NCBI GenBank assembly: GCA_012719175.1
Contig: JAAYAX010000005.1
Coordinates: 186,001 to 250,000 of the forward strand
DNA: 64,000 bases
Source: Methanomassiliicoccus sp.
Lineage (GTDB): Archaea > Thermoplasmatota > Thermoplasmata > Methanomassiliicoccales > Methanomassiliicoccaceae
Direction: 5' to 3'
The position numbers and the translations under genes were made by a program. This document shows, piece after piece, positions 35,146 through 43,798 of this stretch. Within the stretch, counting starts at the first letter, position 1. Every line of letters starts with the position of its first letter. The notes below the pieces were generated by a model. That model was not told the DNA's origin, did not search any database, and saw only the letters and a list, made by a program, of their open reading frames with translations.

Positions 35146-37135
35146 TCAGGTCCTCTCCCGCCTCATCGTAGTCTGGCTCCTCATCCTCTTCCTCTTCCAC
35201 CGTAGGCGCCACGGCCGGCGCCTCCACCTCGGTGAAGTTCACACCTTGGAGGTCCCAGTCCCCGGGAAGGGGATCGGCCCCCATGACGTCGACAGGGTTG
35301 ATCCCGGACACGAAAACCTCGGTTTCGGAGAAGACCTCTGAGTCAATGCCCTTGAGGTCGAAGCTTACCTCGTACATCGCCGTGGAGGGTATGCGGGGCA
35401 GCTCCCAGGTTACTTTTCCCTCCTCCTTGACATCCATCGGCTTGAGGTTGCACGATGCAATGTCCAGGCTTCCCTTCGGCAGAACGGTGTGGATGCGAAA
35501 CTTCTGTTGCTTGGGGGTGTAATTGTAGACTAGCACCTTTACCCGGTGTCGACCCTTATCGTAGGTCACCGCGTCATCGATCCAAACTACGTTCATGATC
35601 TTGGTCAGGGTCCCCCTCAGATCAGGAACGGGCTTGCCCACGATCTTGGCGGTCTTCTCCGCCATCAGCGGAATGATCACTTGCACGATCTCGAACTTGG
35701 AACGGGTCTTGGTCTTCCTCTCTTTCTTGTTGAGATGGGTCTTAAGGCTCCTCCCGCAGGCCTTCAATGCCAGGGAGATCTCCTCCTGGATGATGGGCAC
35801 GGAGGCGATGGCCTCCTTGGCCTCGGAAGTGAAGGGGATCTTGGTGGATGCGACATGCACAAGTATGATGGCCGGTCCAAAGGGTATGCCCGAGCCTCCC
35901 CTCTGTTCCAGCCCATAGCGCCTCCAGTCCGTGCTCTCGATGGCCTTGGTGACCACGCAGGCACCCTGCTGATACAGCAAGGGTACTCGGTTCGCGAACC
36001 GGAGGATCTGCACTGGCTGGTCCGAGGATAGGTCTCCTCCATACACGATCCCCACCTCCACCAGGAAGGGGTTACCGGTGTGGACCTTAGGCTCCCTGCT
36101 CACAGGAGGAGCGTAGAACTCCGGCTTCACGTCCGCCAGCACGTGCTTCAGACCCTTGCGGATGAGATTCTCTCCAATGGGGGAAAGGCAGTCCACCTGA
36201 GGGGCCATTATCTTCACCTTGGATATCCCCTCCAGGAGCTGCTTGGACGAGTCCAGTGAAAGGTTCGACGGTTTGGTCGTCTCCGGTAACCCGGATGCGT
36301 TGCATATCTCCTTGGCCACTCTCTCGGATATCCTGTTGAAATCGTTCTGCAGGAACTTGACCAGGCTCTTCTCCTTGGTTACCTTGATCATGTTCATAAG
36401 AGTGCCCAGCTCGATGCCGTCAGGATGTGGCTTTATCTCCTTGGCAAGAGGGGGCATCTGCTCGGTCGCCCTGCCAAAGATGTAGCGCTTTCCATCAGGG
36501 TCAATGAACGTCAGGGTGGCATGGGGGTTCACGATGGCCGTTTGTCGGAGGTACTCGATGACCGACTGCCTTCCCGTGACGTACCGCCCGTTCATGTAGA
36601 ACTCCACCCGCGTACCGTGGGCCTTCTCGTTCCAGGGTACGAAATCCTCCCGGAGGATCACCGGAGCGTTCTTCTTGGTGTCAATGATGATGTCAATTTC
36701 CTTCGCCGCCTCCGCCCCTTCCACCTTGGAGCGGGCCGTGGCCGCCTTCCCCGTGGTTATTTGTCCGAACATGATGGTGGCGGAGATGCCGATACCCTGC
36801 TGGCCACGTGACTGGCGGACGGCGTGGAACCTGGAGCCGTACAGGAGTCGACCGAAAACATTGGGCATGGAGGTGGAAACTATACCTGGTCCATTATCCT
36901 CGATCATGACCCGGTACTCCTTCTGGTCAACCTTGTCGATGCTCACGATGATGTCCGGAATGATCTGGGCCTCCTCGCAGGCGTCCAAGGAGTTGTCAAC
37001 CCCCTCCTTGATGCCCATTATGAGCGATTTGACAGGCGAATCGAAACCAAGGATCTGACGGTTCTTTTCGAAGAACTCGGAGACAGAGATCTCCTTCTGG
37101 CTCTTAGCTAGTTTATGAGCTGTAGTAGAGGCCAT
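35132..37135 (-). CDS. top6B: DNA topoisomerase VI subunit B
   Basis: The ATPase subunit of topo VI. The 667-residue protein has the GHKL ATP site: [13 protein letters not shown] (N box), EDNGPGI (G1) and [10 protein letters not shown] (G2), followed by the helix-two-turn-helix and transducer domains, and an acidic C-terminal tail rich in Glu and Asp. A TATA box (37159-37165 on the minus strand) lies 24-30 bp before the ATG, which would make the mRNA leaderless, yet a GAGGT motif also precedes the ATG. top6A overlaps its 3' end. Confidence 0.97.
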   Translation of the reverse strand: MASTTAHKLAKSQKEISVSEFFEKNRQILGFDSPVKSLIMGIKEGVDNSLDACEEAQIIPDIIVSIDKVDQKEYRVMIEDNGPGIVSTSMPNVFGRLLYGSRFHAVRQSRGQQGIGISATIMFGQITTGKAATARSKVEGAEAAKEIDIIIDTKKNAPVILREDFVPWNEKAHGTRVEFYMNGRYVTGRQSVIEYLRQTAIVNPHATLTFIDPDGKRYIFGRATEQMPPLAKEIKPHPDGIELGTLMNMIKVTKEKSLVKFLQNDFNRISERVAKEICNASGLPETTKPSNLSLDSSKQLLEGISKVKIMAPQVDCLSPIGENLIRKGLKHVLADVKPEFYAPPVSREPKVHTGNPFLVEVGIVYGGDLSSDQPVQILRFANRVPLLYQQGACVVTKAIESTDWRRYGLEQRGGSGIPFGPAIILVHVASTKIPFTSEAKEAIASVPIIQEEISLALKACGRSLKTHLNKKERKTKTRSKFEIVQVIIPLMAEKTAKIVGKPVPDLRGTLTKIMNVVWIDDAVTYDKGRHRVKVLVYNYTPKQQKFRIHTVLPKGSLDIASCNLKPMDVKEEGKVTWELPRIPSTAMYEVSFDLKGIDSEVFSETEVFVSGINPVDVMGADPLPGDWDLQGVNFTEVEAPAVAPTVEEEEDEEPDYDEAGEDLNDEQ

Positions 37136-37158
37136 CCCATTACCTCAATGAAATAGGG

Positions 37159-37165
37159 TATAAAA
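37159..37165 (-). promoter_or_regulatory. TATA box of the top6BA operon
   Basis: TTTTATA on the minus strand, 24-30 bp from the top6B ATG. This predicts transcription starting at or next to the start codon. Confidence 0.6.
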
Positions 37166-37194
37166 GGTTTGAGCGCGGAGCGGTGAAAATGGGC

Positions 37195-38196
37195 TCAGTC
37201 CTCGAACTCCTTTCCGCAGTTCCAGCAGGTCTTGGCCTTCTCGTCCACGGTAGCCCCGCACTCTGTGCACACGAACTCATCCTTCTTCTTGACCGGGGCC
37301 GCTGGCTCATCCTTGGACTCGTCGAACTTCTCCCCGCACTGGGGACACTTGGACGCGCTGCTAGGTACCTCGGCCCCGCACTCGGAGCAGATAAACTTCT
37401 CCTCCGTGCCCTCCTTTCCGGGTGCTGGGAGGCTGGTTCCCCTCTTCTTCTGCGCCTCTGCCAACCGGGCCTTGGACTTGTCGGTCCACCAGCTCAGGAT
37501 CAGCAACAGGAAGTATAACAGCCCCACCTCCAAGAACAGGGCAAGGATTAGCCTAGGTAGCAATTGCGCATAAAGTTCTGCATCGGAGAGGTGAAAGGGG
37601 CCATAGTTGGCCGTCTTAGTGGTGATCCAGCCATCTCCGCTATTGGCCGTGAAATAGTAGTAGTACGCGGTCCTGTTCTGCAAGGTTCCGCTGAACGTGA
37701 ACAGAGTGCCTCCTGTAGATTCGCTCCCTGTCATTGTGTTGTTGGACACGAGTGTTCCCGTCAATGCATCGAATATCACTACTCTGACATCGGAATAGCT
37801 AGCATTGGTCACAAGCACGGTGAAGGTGTGGACCGTGTTAGCGTCCCCGTTGAAGGGATCCACCGTACCGTTGATCAGGGTGCCGTCGTTAGAGCTGAGG
37901 GGGTTGTTGGCGGAGGCCTTCTGTCCCTCCACCAGCGAGAACGCGTAGGGGAAGGCCAATAGCAGGATCAGTATTATGCCCCAGACCGCCAGTTTCTTCC
38001 GGGACCTCATCCCGAAATAGTATGGTATGTAGTATCCGGCCAGAGCGACCAGCAAGAGGCCGAAGCAGAGAAGGTAAGAGGAATACACGAGCAATAGCGA
38101 ACAGACAATGAAGGTCAGGGCCAGGCCGATGTAGATGGCGTATTTGTTCTCCCTGAACCTCAAGAACCTGCTCTTGAGATCGTCCTGCGTCGACAT
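37195..38196 (-). CDS. Membrane protein with two C-terminal zinc ribbons
   Basis: A 333-residue protein. Three N-terminal membrane helices precede an extracytoplasmic Ig-like domain of about 130 residues (VHTFTVLVTNASYSDVRVVIF) and one more helix (LILALFLEVGLLYFLLLILSWW). The cytoplasmic tail ends in two zinc ribbons: CSECGAEVPSSASKCPQCGEKF and CTECGATVDEKAKTCWNCGKEF, each CxxC-x(11)-CxxC-like. Such ribbons in archaeal membrane proteins usually mediate contacts. It lies upstream of top6B on the same strand, but a separate TATA box intervenes. Confidence 0.8.
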   Translation of the reverse strand: MSTQDDLKSRFLRFRENKYAIYIGLALTFIVCSLLLVYSSYLLCFGLLLVALAGYYIPYYFGMRSRKKLAVWGIILILLLAFPYAFSLVEGQKASANNPLSSNDGTLINGTVDPFNGDANTVHTFTVLVTNASYSDVRVVIFDALTGTLVSNNTMTGSESTGGTLFTFSGTLQNRTAYYYYFTANSGDGWITTKTANYGPFHLSDAELYAQLLPRLILALFLEVGLLYFLLLILSWWTDKSKARLAEAQKKRGTSLPAPGKEGTEEKFICSECGAEVPSSASKCPQCGEKFDESKDEPAAPVKKKDEFVCTECGATVDEKAKTCWNCGKEFED

Positions 38197-38299
38197 TGGT
38201 TCCTGGCATCATACTGAGGGGTATAAACCTTATGTACGATAGGAGGGGACCACATCGGAGACTCGCGAGATGATGAACGAAGGGGGGCAGCGAGGTCGG

Positions 38300-38775
38300 G
38301 AAGGGAGCTCCTGCGGCCTGCAGCCCTCCAGGAGGTCCGTCTCGCCAATGGGGAGAAGTTCACCCTGTGCGTGGACATGGACCGCCTGAGGACGGAGATT
38401 CTCCGCCTGGCCCCCGAGGACAAGGACCTCATTGATACATTGGTAAGGCACATGGAGGCTTTTTAGCCGGATCGACGTGCCGTTGGACGTAGGGATAAGG
38501 AGGATGCTTCCCGCGCTGGGTCTCACCCGCCTGTTCAAGAAATACTCTATGACGGGGCAGGTTCTGGCGATGCGCTTAAGCAACCCCCGGATGCGGTAGC
38601 CCTTCGACCTGGCATTCTCCTGGGACGAGCGGTCGGTGCCCTTCACTATGTGGTCTGCTGCTACTATCGGCGACGGCTATTCCGCCTATCGATGGGCGGT
38701 AGTAGGCCACTGGCAGAGGACCTGGAGCAAAGGCATCCCTTCCTGGGAGACAACATAGTTTATCCCCCTCGACCT
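38300..38775 (+). pseudogene. Decayed phytoene-desaturase-like FAD oxidoreductase
   Basis: Three collinear fragments in three frames match the middle of the phytoene dehydrogenase/NAD(P)-FAD oxidoreductase family. Fragment 1: LANGEKFTLCVDMDRLRTEI and LAPEDKDLIDTLVRHMEAF, ending at TAG 38464-38466. Fragment 2: LFKKYSMTGQVLAMRLSNPRMR, an in-frame TAG, then PFDLAFSWDERSVPFTMW and TIGDGYSAY. Fragment 3 (from 38707): PLAEDLEQRHPFLGDNIVYPP. The FAD-binding N-terminus and the C-terminal half are missing. Several independent lesions rule out a single sequencing error. Confidence 0.75.
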
Positions 38776-38795
38776 GACATTAGTGGCTGGTAAGC

Positions 38796-39740
38796 ATGAC
38801 GACAGCAGTGGTAGCCATTGGCGGGAACGCCATACTGAAGAAAGGCCAGCCGGCCACCAGGGAGAACCAGCAGAGGAACCTGGAGGAGACATGCCGCCAC
38901 ATTGCATCCATAGTGGAGGCGGGGTACAACATCACGCTCACCCATGGGAACGGCCCCCAGGTGGGAGATATCCTGATCCAGAACGAGGTCGCCCGTAACG
39001 AGGTCCCTCCCATGCCCTTGGACGTGTGCGTAGCGGAATCTCAGGGGCTCGTCGGCTTCATGCTGCAGCAGGCCCTGACCGAGGCGCTGCGCAAGGCATG
39101 CTGCGACCGCATCGTTCCCTGCGTCCTCACCCGCGTGGTGGTGGACGAGGAGGATGGGGCCTTCAGGGAACCAAGCAAGCCGATCGGCCCGTACTATGGC
39201 CAGGTGGAGGCAGAGAGGCTCACCAACGAAAGGGGCTGGCATCTCCATGAGGACCCCTCGCGGGGAGGGTGGAGGAGAGTGGTACCCTCTCCCCGACCCA
39301 TCACCATCGTGGAAGCACCGGCGATCGGGCGGCTGGTGCGCAGCGGCAACGATCTGGTCATCGCCGTAGGGGGAGGGGGCATACCCGTGGTGTGGAAGGA
39401 AGGACGCATGGAAGGGGTGGAGGCGGTGGTGGACAAGGACCTCGCCGCCGCCTGCCTGGCCAAGAGCCTAAAGGACGACCTGTTGGTGATGCTGACCGAC
39501 GTCGAGGGCGCGTACGTGGGATATGGCACCGCTAGGGAGAGGATGCTGGGAACGGTGACGGCAGAGGAGGCTGAGAGGCATTTAAATGAGGGAGAGTTCC
39601 CGCCGGGTTCGATGGGTCCCAAGGTGGAGGCGGCGATAGATTTCGTTAGGTCGGGCGGGGAGCGGGCGATAATCACCACACCGGAACTTTTACATACGGC
39701 ATTGTCAAGTAAGGCGGGAACCCAAATCGTCAACCGGTGA
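38796..39740 (+). CDS. arcC: Carbamate kinase
   Basis: Interconverts carbamoyl phosphate plus ADP with carbamate plus ATP. The 314-residue protein has AIGGNAILKKGQ at the start, LTHGNGPQVGDIL, then VAVGGGGIPV-like IAVGGGGIPVVW, and the C-terminal GSMGPKVEAAIDFV, all diagnostic for the amino-acid-kinase fold family. No arginine deiminase or ornithine transcarbamoylase gene is adjacent, so the direction (ATP from carbamoyl phosphate, or supply of it) is not shown. It is followed after 4 bp by the DRG GTPase. Confidence 0.94.
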   Translation: MTTAVVAIGGNAILKKGQPATRENQQRNLEETCRHIASIVEAGYNITLTHGNGPQVGDILIQNEVARNEVPPMPLDVCVAESQGLVGFMLQQALTEALRKACCDRIVPCVLTRVVVDEEDGAFREPSKPIGPYYGQVEAERLTNERGWHLHEDPSRGGWRRVVPSPRPITIVEAPAIGRLVRSGNDLVIAVGGGGIPVVWKEGRMEGVEAVVDKDLAAACLAKSLKDDLLVMLTDVEGAYVGYGTARERMLGTVTAEEAERHLNEGEFPPGSMGPKVEAAIDFVRSGGERAIITTPELLHTALSSKAGTQIVNR

Positions 39741-39744
39741 ACGT

Positions 39745-40860
39745 GTGGCCCTTACCATAGATGAACAGATCAAGGCGATCGAGGATGAGATTCTCAAGAC
39801 GCAGAAGAACAAGAAGACCGAGGGCCACATAGGTCTTCTGAAGGCCAAGATCGCCCGCCTCAAGATGGAGCAGGAAAAGCGGCGCGCGGCCTCGGGCGGT
39901 GGCGCTCAGGGATACTCCGTGAAGAAATCGGGGAACGCCACCGTCGCCCTGGTGGGCTTCCCCAGTGTGGGGAAGTCGACCTTGCTGAACAAGCTCACCG
40001 GCGCCAAGAGCGAGGTGGCCGCATACGCTTTCACCACTCTCGACGTCATCCCTGGAATAATGTATCACAAGTTCGCCAAGATACAGGTACTGGACATGCC
40101 CGGCCTGATCCGCGACGCTTCTCGCGGAAAGGGTCGTGGAAGAGAGGTCCTGGCAGTGGTGCGCACATCGGACCTGATCCTGTTCGTGATCGACGTGTAC
40201 GACATGAACATCGACGTTCTGGTGAACGAGCTCTACAACACCGGCATCCGGTTGAACACCCATCCTCCCAACGTGGTCATCACCAAGACCGAGAAGGGAG
40301 GCATCGAGGTCAAGCCCACCGTGGCCCTGACCAAGATCACGCAGGAGATGGCCTCGGACATGGTGGGCGCCTACGGCTACGTGAACGCCGAGGTCATCAT
40401 CCGCGAGGACATCGACGAGGAGCAGCTCATTGACGTCCTGACTGGCAACAGAGTCTACCTGCGATCGGTCACGGTGGTGAACAAGATCGACCTTGTGGAC
40501 GAGGTGCACTTGCAGAGGATCAAGGAGAAAATGCGCGCATGGGACCCCATCTACGTTGCCGCCAACAAGGACCTGGGCGTGGAGGACCTCAAGGAGGCCA
40601 TCTACAAGAAGCTGGACTTCATACATGTGTTCTTGAAGCCTCAGGGGCAGGATGCCGACATGAAAGAGCCCATGGTCATCATGGGAGGCTCCACCGTGGG
40701 GGATCTGTGCGACCGCATCCACCGGTCGTTCCGCCGAAACTTCCGCTATGCCACGGTTTGGGGGAAATCCGCCAAGTTCCCCGGTCAAACAGTGGGCACG
40801 GAGCACGTCCTGATGAACGGCGATATCATAACCATCGTGGTGAAGCGGGGCGGCGAGTGA
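39745..40860 (+). CDS. DRG-family GTPase with TGS domain
   Basis: A 371-residue Obg-related GTPase of the archaeal/eukaryotic DRG type, tied to translation and ribosomes. An N-terminal coiled coil (KAIEDEILKTQKNKKTEGHI) precedes G1 GFPSVGKST, G2 FTTLD, G3 DMPG and G4 NKID. The last 80 residues form the TGS domain (GGSTVGDLCDRIHRSFRRNF). The start is GTG, 4 bp after the carbamate kinase stop, so the two probably share a transcript. Confidence 0.95.
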   Translation: MALTIDEQIKAIEDEILKTQKNKKTEGHIGLLKAKIARLKMEQEKRRAASGGGAQGYSVKKSGNATVALVGFPSVGKSTLLNKLTGAKSEVAAYAFTTLDVIPGIMYHKFAKIQVLDMPGLIRDASRGKGRGREVLAVVRTSDLILFVIDVYDMNIDVLVNELYNTGIRLNTHPPNVVITKTEKGGIEVKPTVALTKITQEMASDMVGAYGYVNAEVIIREDIDEEQLIDVLTGNRVYLRSVTVVNKIDLVDEVHLQRIKEKMRAWDPIYVAANKDLGVEDLKEAIYKKLDFIHVFLKPQGQDADMKEPMVIMGGSTVGDLCDRIHRSFRRNFRYATVWGKSAKFPGQTVGTEHVLMNGDIITIVVKRGGE

Positions 40861-40930
40861 AACAGGGTCCGCTGCCACATTGACGGGGAAGCGGGCTAGT
40901 CCGATCGGCGAAGCACCGAGATAATGTCCT

Positions 40931-41563
40931 TCAAAGGTCAGTGCATAGGCGGATCAGCTTGTCTATCTGCACGGCCATGGCGTCCCTGATGGCCAATGCG
41001 TCAGTGCCCCTCTCCCGGCTCGTCCGCTCCAGGTATGAGGGGAACCAGCTGGAGACATGGTTGGAGGGCTGGGGGAGGAATACGAACATCAGCCCTTCGG
41101 GCGGATAATGCGTTCTTACCCAGTTCTGGGCCACATCTCCCAGGGCTACTATCCCCTGGACGCCCTCTTCCAGTAGAGCGTCGACCTCTTCTCGCACGAG
41201 ATCTCGACCGCGGTCCCGGCCCTCTTCCTGGGGCGACGGGTTGAGGTATACCAGATGTCCGTAGCGGAACAGCTTATGCAGCTGCTCCATCTTTTCTTCT
41301 TCTTGGGCATCCCACATCTCCTCAAAGAAGCGCTGGACCCTGACCAGGAGCCTGCCGGGCTCCCCCGCCGCGAAGATCATCCTCCTGGCTGATTCCTCGT
41401 CAAAGGTCCTGCTGACATGATAGATGGGTATGAGGCCGGGAGATGGGGACTCGGCCACGATAATGACCTTGACCGTGGGTGGACGGGGCACCACTACCCG
41501 GCTCTCTGTCGGCCCGCATGCTTCGTTCCGACCTTTTCTTGCACCTTCCTCACCCATGCTCAT
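40931..41563 (-). CDS. Unknown protein, possibly uracil-DNA-glycosylase-like fold
   Basis: A 210-residue soluble protein. The motif VIIVAESPSPG follows an N-terminal disordered stretch and resembles motif 1 (GEAPG) of uracil-DNA-glycosylase-like proteins. A late FLPQPSNHVSSWF could correspond to the HPS motif, and IVALGDVAQNW to the central strand seen in family 4/5 enzymes. Spacing fits that fold, but the catalytic residues are altered and Fe-S cysteines are absent. It is divergent from hisS. The start may lie downstream, near the KVIIVAE segment. Confidence 0.6.
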   Translation of the reverse strand: MSMGEEGARKGRNEACGPTESRVVVPRPPTVKVIIVAESPSPGLIPIYHVSRTFDEESARRMIFAAGEPGRLLVRVQRFFEEMWDAQEEEKMEQLHKLFRYGHLVYLNPSPQEEGRDRGRDLVREEVDALLEEGVQGIVALGDVAQNWVRTHYPPEGLMFVFLPQPSNHVSSWFPSYLERTSRERGTDALAIRDAMAVQIDKLIRLCTDL

Positions 41564-41632
41564 CGATATGGCGCATGGGATAGCGTCGATTAATCCTTTC
41601 CCTTTTTAGGCCAGGTGAGCGGCAGGAAATGA

Positions 41633-41639
41633 TTTTATA
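41633..41639 (+). promoter_or_regulatory. TATA box of hisS
   Basis: TTTTATA 23-29 bp upstream of ATG 41662, the spacing expected for an archaeal core promoter with a leaderless start. Confidence 0.6.
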
Positions 41640-41661
41640 ACCTCATCACATGTTGGCGGCG

Positions 41662-42906
41662 ATGATTCAGAGGCCCCGGGGGACCCGCGATTTCGGTCCT
41701 GAGGAGATGGAAAAAAGGCGCTCTCTGGAGAGCAGGATGCGGCAGGAAGCGGCCTTGTTCGGATTCCGTGAGGTCGCGACACCGATCTTCGAGCATACCG
41801 AGCTTTTCACCATCAAGTCTGGCCCTAACGTCGTGGAGGAGATATACGCCTTCACGGACAAGGGAGGTCGGGACATTTCGTTGCGCCCGGAGCTGACAGC
41901 ACCGGTCATGCGCTTCTACGTCAATGAACTTACCAATTACCCGCGACCCCTCAAGATGTTCTACTTCGGCCAGTGCTTCCGCTACGAGCGTCCGCAGTCA
42001 GGCCGGTTCAGAGAGTTCTACCAGTTCGGTGCCGAGCTCATAGGAAACCCCGGACCGGAGAGCGATGCCGAGGTCATCGCTCTGGCCGCCTCGATAATGA
42101 GGCGGGTGGGGCTCAAGGACTACCACATCCGGATTGGCCACATAGGCGTCCTCCGGGGGCTTCTGGCCAGCTCAGGGGTGGAAGGGGCCTCGGCAGCGCC
42201 CATCCTCCAGAAACTGGACAAGAAGGAGTATGAGGAGGCATCGGCACGTATGGCCGAGGCCGATATATCCGCCGAGGAGGCGGAGAGGATAATCGAGATC
42301 ACCAAGACCTCGGGTCCCAGGGATGTATTGGACAAGATCCAGGGGGAGGCCAGGGACCATCTCCTGGAGGTCTTCAAGATATTATCCTACTACGGGTTCA
42401 ACAATGTGCAGGTGGACCTGGGGGTCGTCCGCGGCCTAGATTACTACACAGGGATGGTGTTCGAGATGGATGCCCCTGTCCTGGGCGCGGAGAAGCAGAT
42501 ATGCGGCGGAGGATCGTATTCCCTGACAGAGCTTTTCGGTGGGGAGAGGACCTTCTCCACGGGTTTCGGGATTGGCTTCGACCGCACGCTCCTGGCGCTG
42601 GAGAGGGAGGGCTACCAGGCCCCGTTCCATGTCATTGACGCTTTCGTGATACCGGTAACCCCCTCAATGAAGGAGGAGGCTTTCCAGATAGCGGCCCAGC
42701 TGCGGAGGGAAGGTGTACCGACGGAGATCGACCTAATGGGCCGAAGCCTCTCCAAGAACTTCAAGCACGCCGCCTCCCTGAACGCCCGCAAGGTCATAAT
42801 TGTGGGGGAGAAGGAGCTGGCCCAGGGAGCCGTGGCCATAAGGGACATGTCATCTGGGGATCAGAGGTTGGTCAGGAAGGAAGACCTGAGGTCAGAGTTC
42901 CAGTAG
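41662..42906 (+). CDS. hisS: Histidyl-tRNA synthetase
   Basis: Charges tRNA-His. Class II enzyme of about 414 residues: motif 1 region IQRPRGTRDFGPEEM, motif 2 FRYERPQSGRFREFYQFG, the HisA box VVRGLDYYTGMVFE and motif 3 GFGIGFDRTLLAL, then the anticodon-binding domain. An in-frame ATG lies four codons upstream (41650), but a TATA box at 41633-41639 puts transcription initiation at about 41660, which favours ATG 41662 and a leaderless mRNA. Confidence 0.96.
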   Translation: MIQRPRGTRDFGPEEMEKRRSLESRMRQEAALFGFREVATPIFEHTELFTIKSGPNVVEEIYAFTDKGGRDISLRPELTAPVMRFYVNELTNYPRPLKMFYFGQCFRYERPQSGRFREFYQFGAELIGNPGPESDAEVIALAASIMRRVGLKDYHIRIGHIGVLRGLLASSGVEGASAAPILQKLDKKEYEEASARMAEADISAEEAERIIEITKTSGPRDVLDKIQGEARDHLLEVFKILSYYGFNNVQVDLGVVRGLDYYTGMVFEMDAPVLGAEKQICGGGSYSLTELFGGERTFSTGFGIGFDRTLLALEREGYQAPFHVIDAFVIPVTPSMKEEAFQIAAQLRREGVPTEIDLMGRSLSKNFKHAASLNARKVIIVGEKELAQGAVAIRDMSSGDQRLVRKEDLRSEFQ

Positions 42907-42913
42907 ATTGAAA

Positions 42914-42995
42914 AGTGCCCGGGACCGGCGCATGTGGGGATTCGGAGGAAAAACGACTGTTCAGGAGGAGAGTTGAGCAACCGACCCCGGGCACT
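42914..42995 (-). ncRNA. Candidate small RNA with 15-bp stem and anti-Shine-Dalgarno loop
   Basis: The arms AGTGCCCGGG (42914-42923) and CCCGGGCACT (42986-42995) are perfectly complementary. On the minus-strand transcript the stem extends by GUCGG/CCGGU through two G-U pairs; on the plus strand these would be A-C mismatches, so the minus strand is favoured. A TATA box (TTATATA, 43019-43025) lies 24-30 bp before the predicted first base at 42995, and a short T run follows the stem. The 52-nt pyrimidine-rich loop holds CUCCUCC and CCUCC, both complementary to Shine-Dalgarno GGAGG. No known family fits. A bidirectional terminator between hisS and dodecin is the alternative. Confidence 0.45.
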
Positions 42996-43018
42996 AAAAA
43001 TATCTAATATAGCTCTTC

Positions 43019-43025
43019 TATATAA
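43019..43025 (-). promoter_or_regulatory. TATA box of the candidate small RNA
   Basis: TTATATA on the minus strand with an A-rich stretch (AAAAC) just upstream that could act as BRE. Its spacing of 24-30 bp to base 42995 is canonical. Confidence 0.5.
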
Positions 43026-43104
43026 GTTTTGTTCCTGAGCTGAATTCATCTATCGATATAATCGCTGTATGCCGTTATGCAGATACGACGTCTAGGGTCC
43101 GATC

Positions 43105-43320
43105 TTAGTCTTCTGTCTCTACATCGAAGTAAATTCGCATTAGTGCTCGGTATTCCACGATCCTGTCATCCTTCACCTTGCACTCGGTCTCCACCATCCT
43201 TGCCCATCGTATCCCGCGCACGGTCTTTGCGGCCACTTCGATCGCGTTCTGGGCGGCCTCATCAAAGCTCGAGGAGGATATGCCCACGACCTCGATGATT
43301 TTCTGAACCATATCCATCAC
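43105..43320 (-). CDS. Dodecin, flavin-binding protein
   Basis: A 71-residue protein (69-70 with a later ATG) with the dodecin pattern VQKIIEVVGISSSSFDEAAQNAI followed by VRGIRWARMVE and a terminal strand IVEYRALMRIYFDVE. Dodecins form hollow dodecamers that store flavin. The Trp in GIRWARMV is the residue that stacks on the flavin. Gene is single; the candidate small RNA lies downstream on the same strand but has its own promoter. Confidence 0.93.
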   Translation of the reverse strand: MMDMVQKIIEVVGISSSSFDEAAQNAIEVAAKTVRGIRWARMVETECKVKDDRIVEYRALMRIYFDVETED

Positions 43321-43348
43321 TGAAGAGGTATAGTGACTTATAACACAA

Positions 43349-43798
43349 TTAAGGATTGGGTCGTCCGTGGGGCTGCAGGGACCTCATAACGTCCTGCTCC
43401 CGGTTAAGCAGCTCGTCCGCCCGGGCCACCATGGGATGCTCCCTCCGTACGTTCCGGAAGGTGACCTGTCTGAACCTGGCCATACGCTCCCTCAGCTCAT
43501 TGAGGAACGGCTGCAGGTTGGAGGCCTTGCACCGATATTTTCCGTTGACCTGGCGCACCATGACCTCAGAATCGCTGATGACCTCCACCTCGGTAGCCCC
43601 CAGGTCCTCGGCCTCCTTTAGCGCTGCTATCGCCCCGCTGTATTCCGCCTCGTTGTTGGTCATCCTTCCCAGGTAGCGGCCGTATTCCCTGATGACCCTG
43701 CCCGCTTCATCAGTGATCACTACCGCGAAGGCAGCGGGTCCGGGATTGCCCCGCGAGCCGCCATCAGTGTAGATGAATAGCTTCATCCTGGACCTCAT
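43349..43798 (-). CDS. rnhA: Ribonuclease HI
   Basis: Cuts RNA in RNA-DNA hybrids. All four catalytic acids are present: FIYTDGGSRGNPG, NNEAEYSGAI, ISDSEVMVRQV and ARADELLN. About 149 residues from ATG 43796-43798, which overlaps the panD stop as ATGA, giving translational coupling. A longer frame to 43837 is less likely. The C-terminal tail after the last Asp is short and charged. This bacterial-type RNase HI occurs only in some archaea. Confidence 0.93.
   Translation of the reverse strand: MRSRMKLFIYTDGGSRGNPGPAAFAVVITDEAGRVIREYGRYLGRMTNNEAEYSGAIAALKEAEDLGATEVEVISDSEVMVRQVNGKYRCKASNLQPFLNELRERMARFRQVTFRNVRREHPMVARADELLNREQDVMRSLQPHGRPNP

Noticed and set aside
38230-38646. 138-codon minus-strand frame near 38.4 kb
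   Set aside because: Antisense to the collinear phytoene-desaturase-like remnants, which explain the region better.
39730-40878. 382-codon minus-strand frame opposite the DRG GTPase
   Set aside because: Antisense shadow of a strongly conserved GTPase; Asp/His/Val-rich composition typical of GC-rich shadows.
42861-43049. 62-codon minus-strand frame over the small-RNA candidate
   Set aside because: Crosses the inverted repeat and TATA box, with no ribosome site or similarity.
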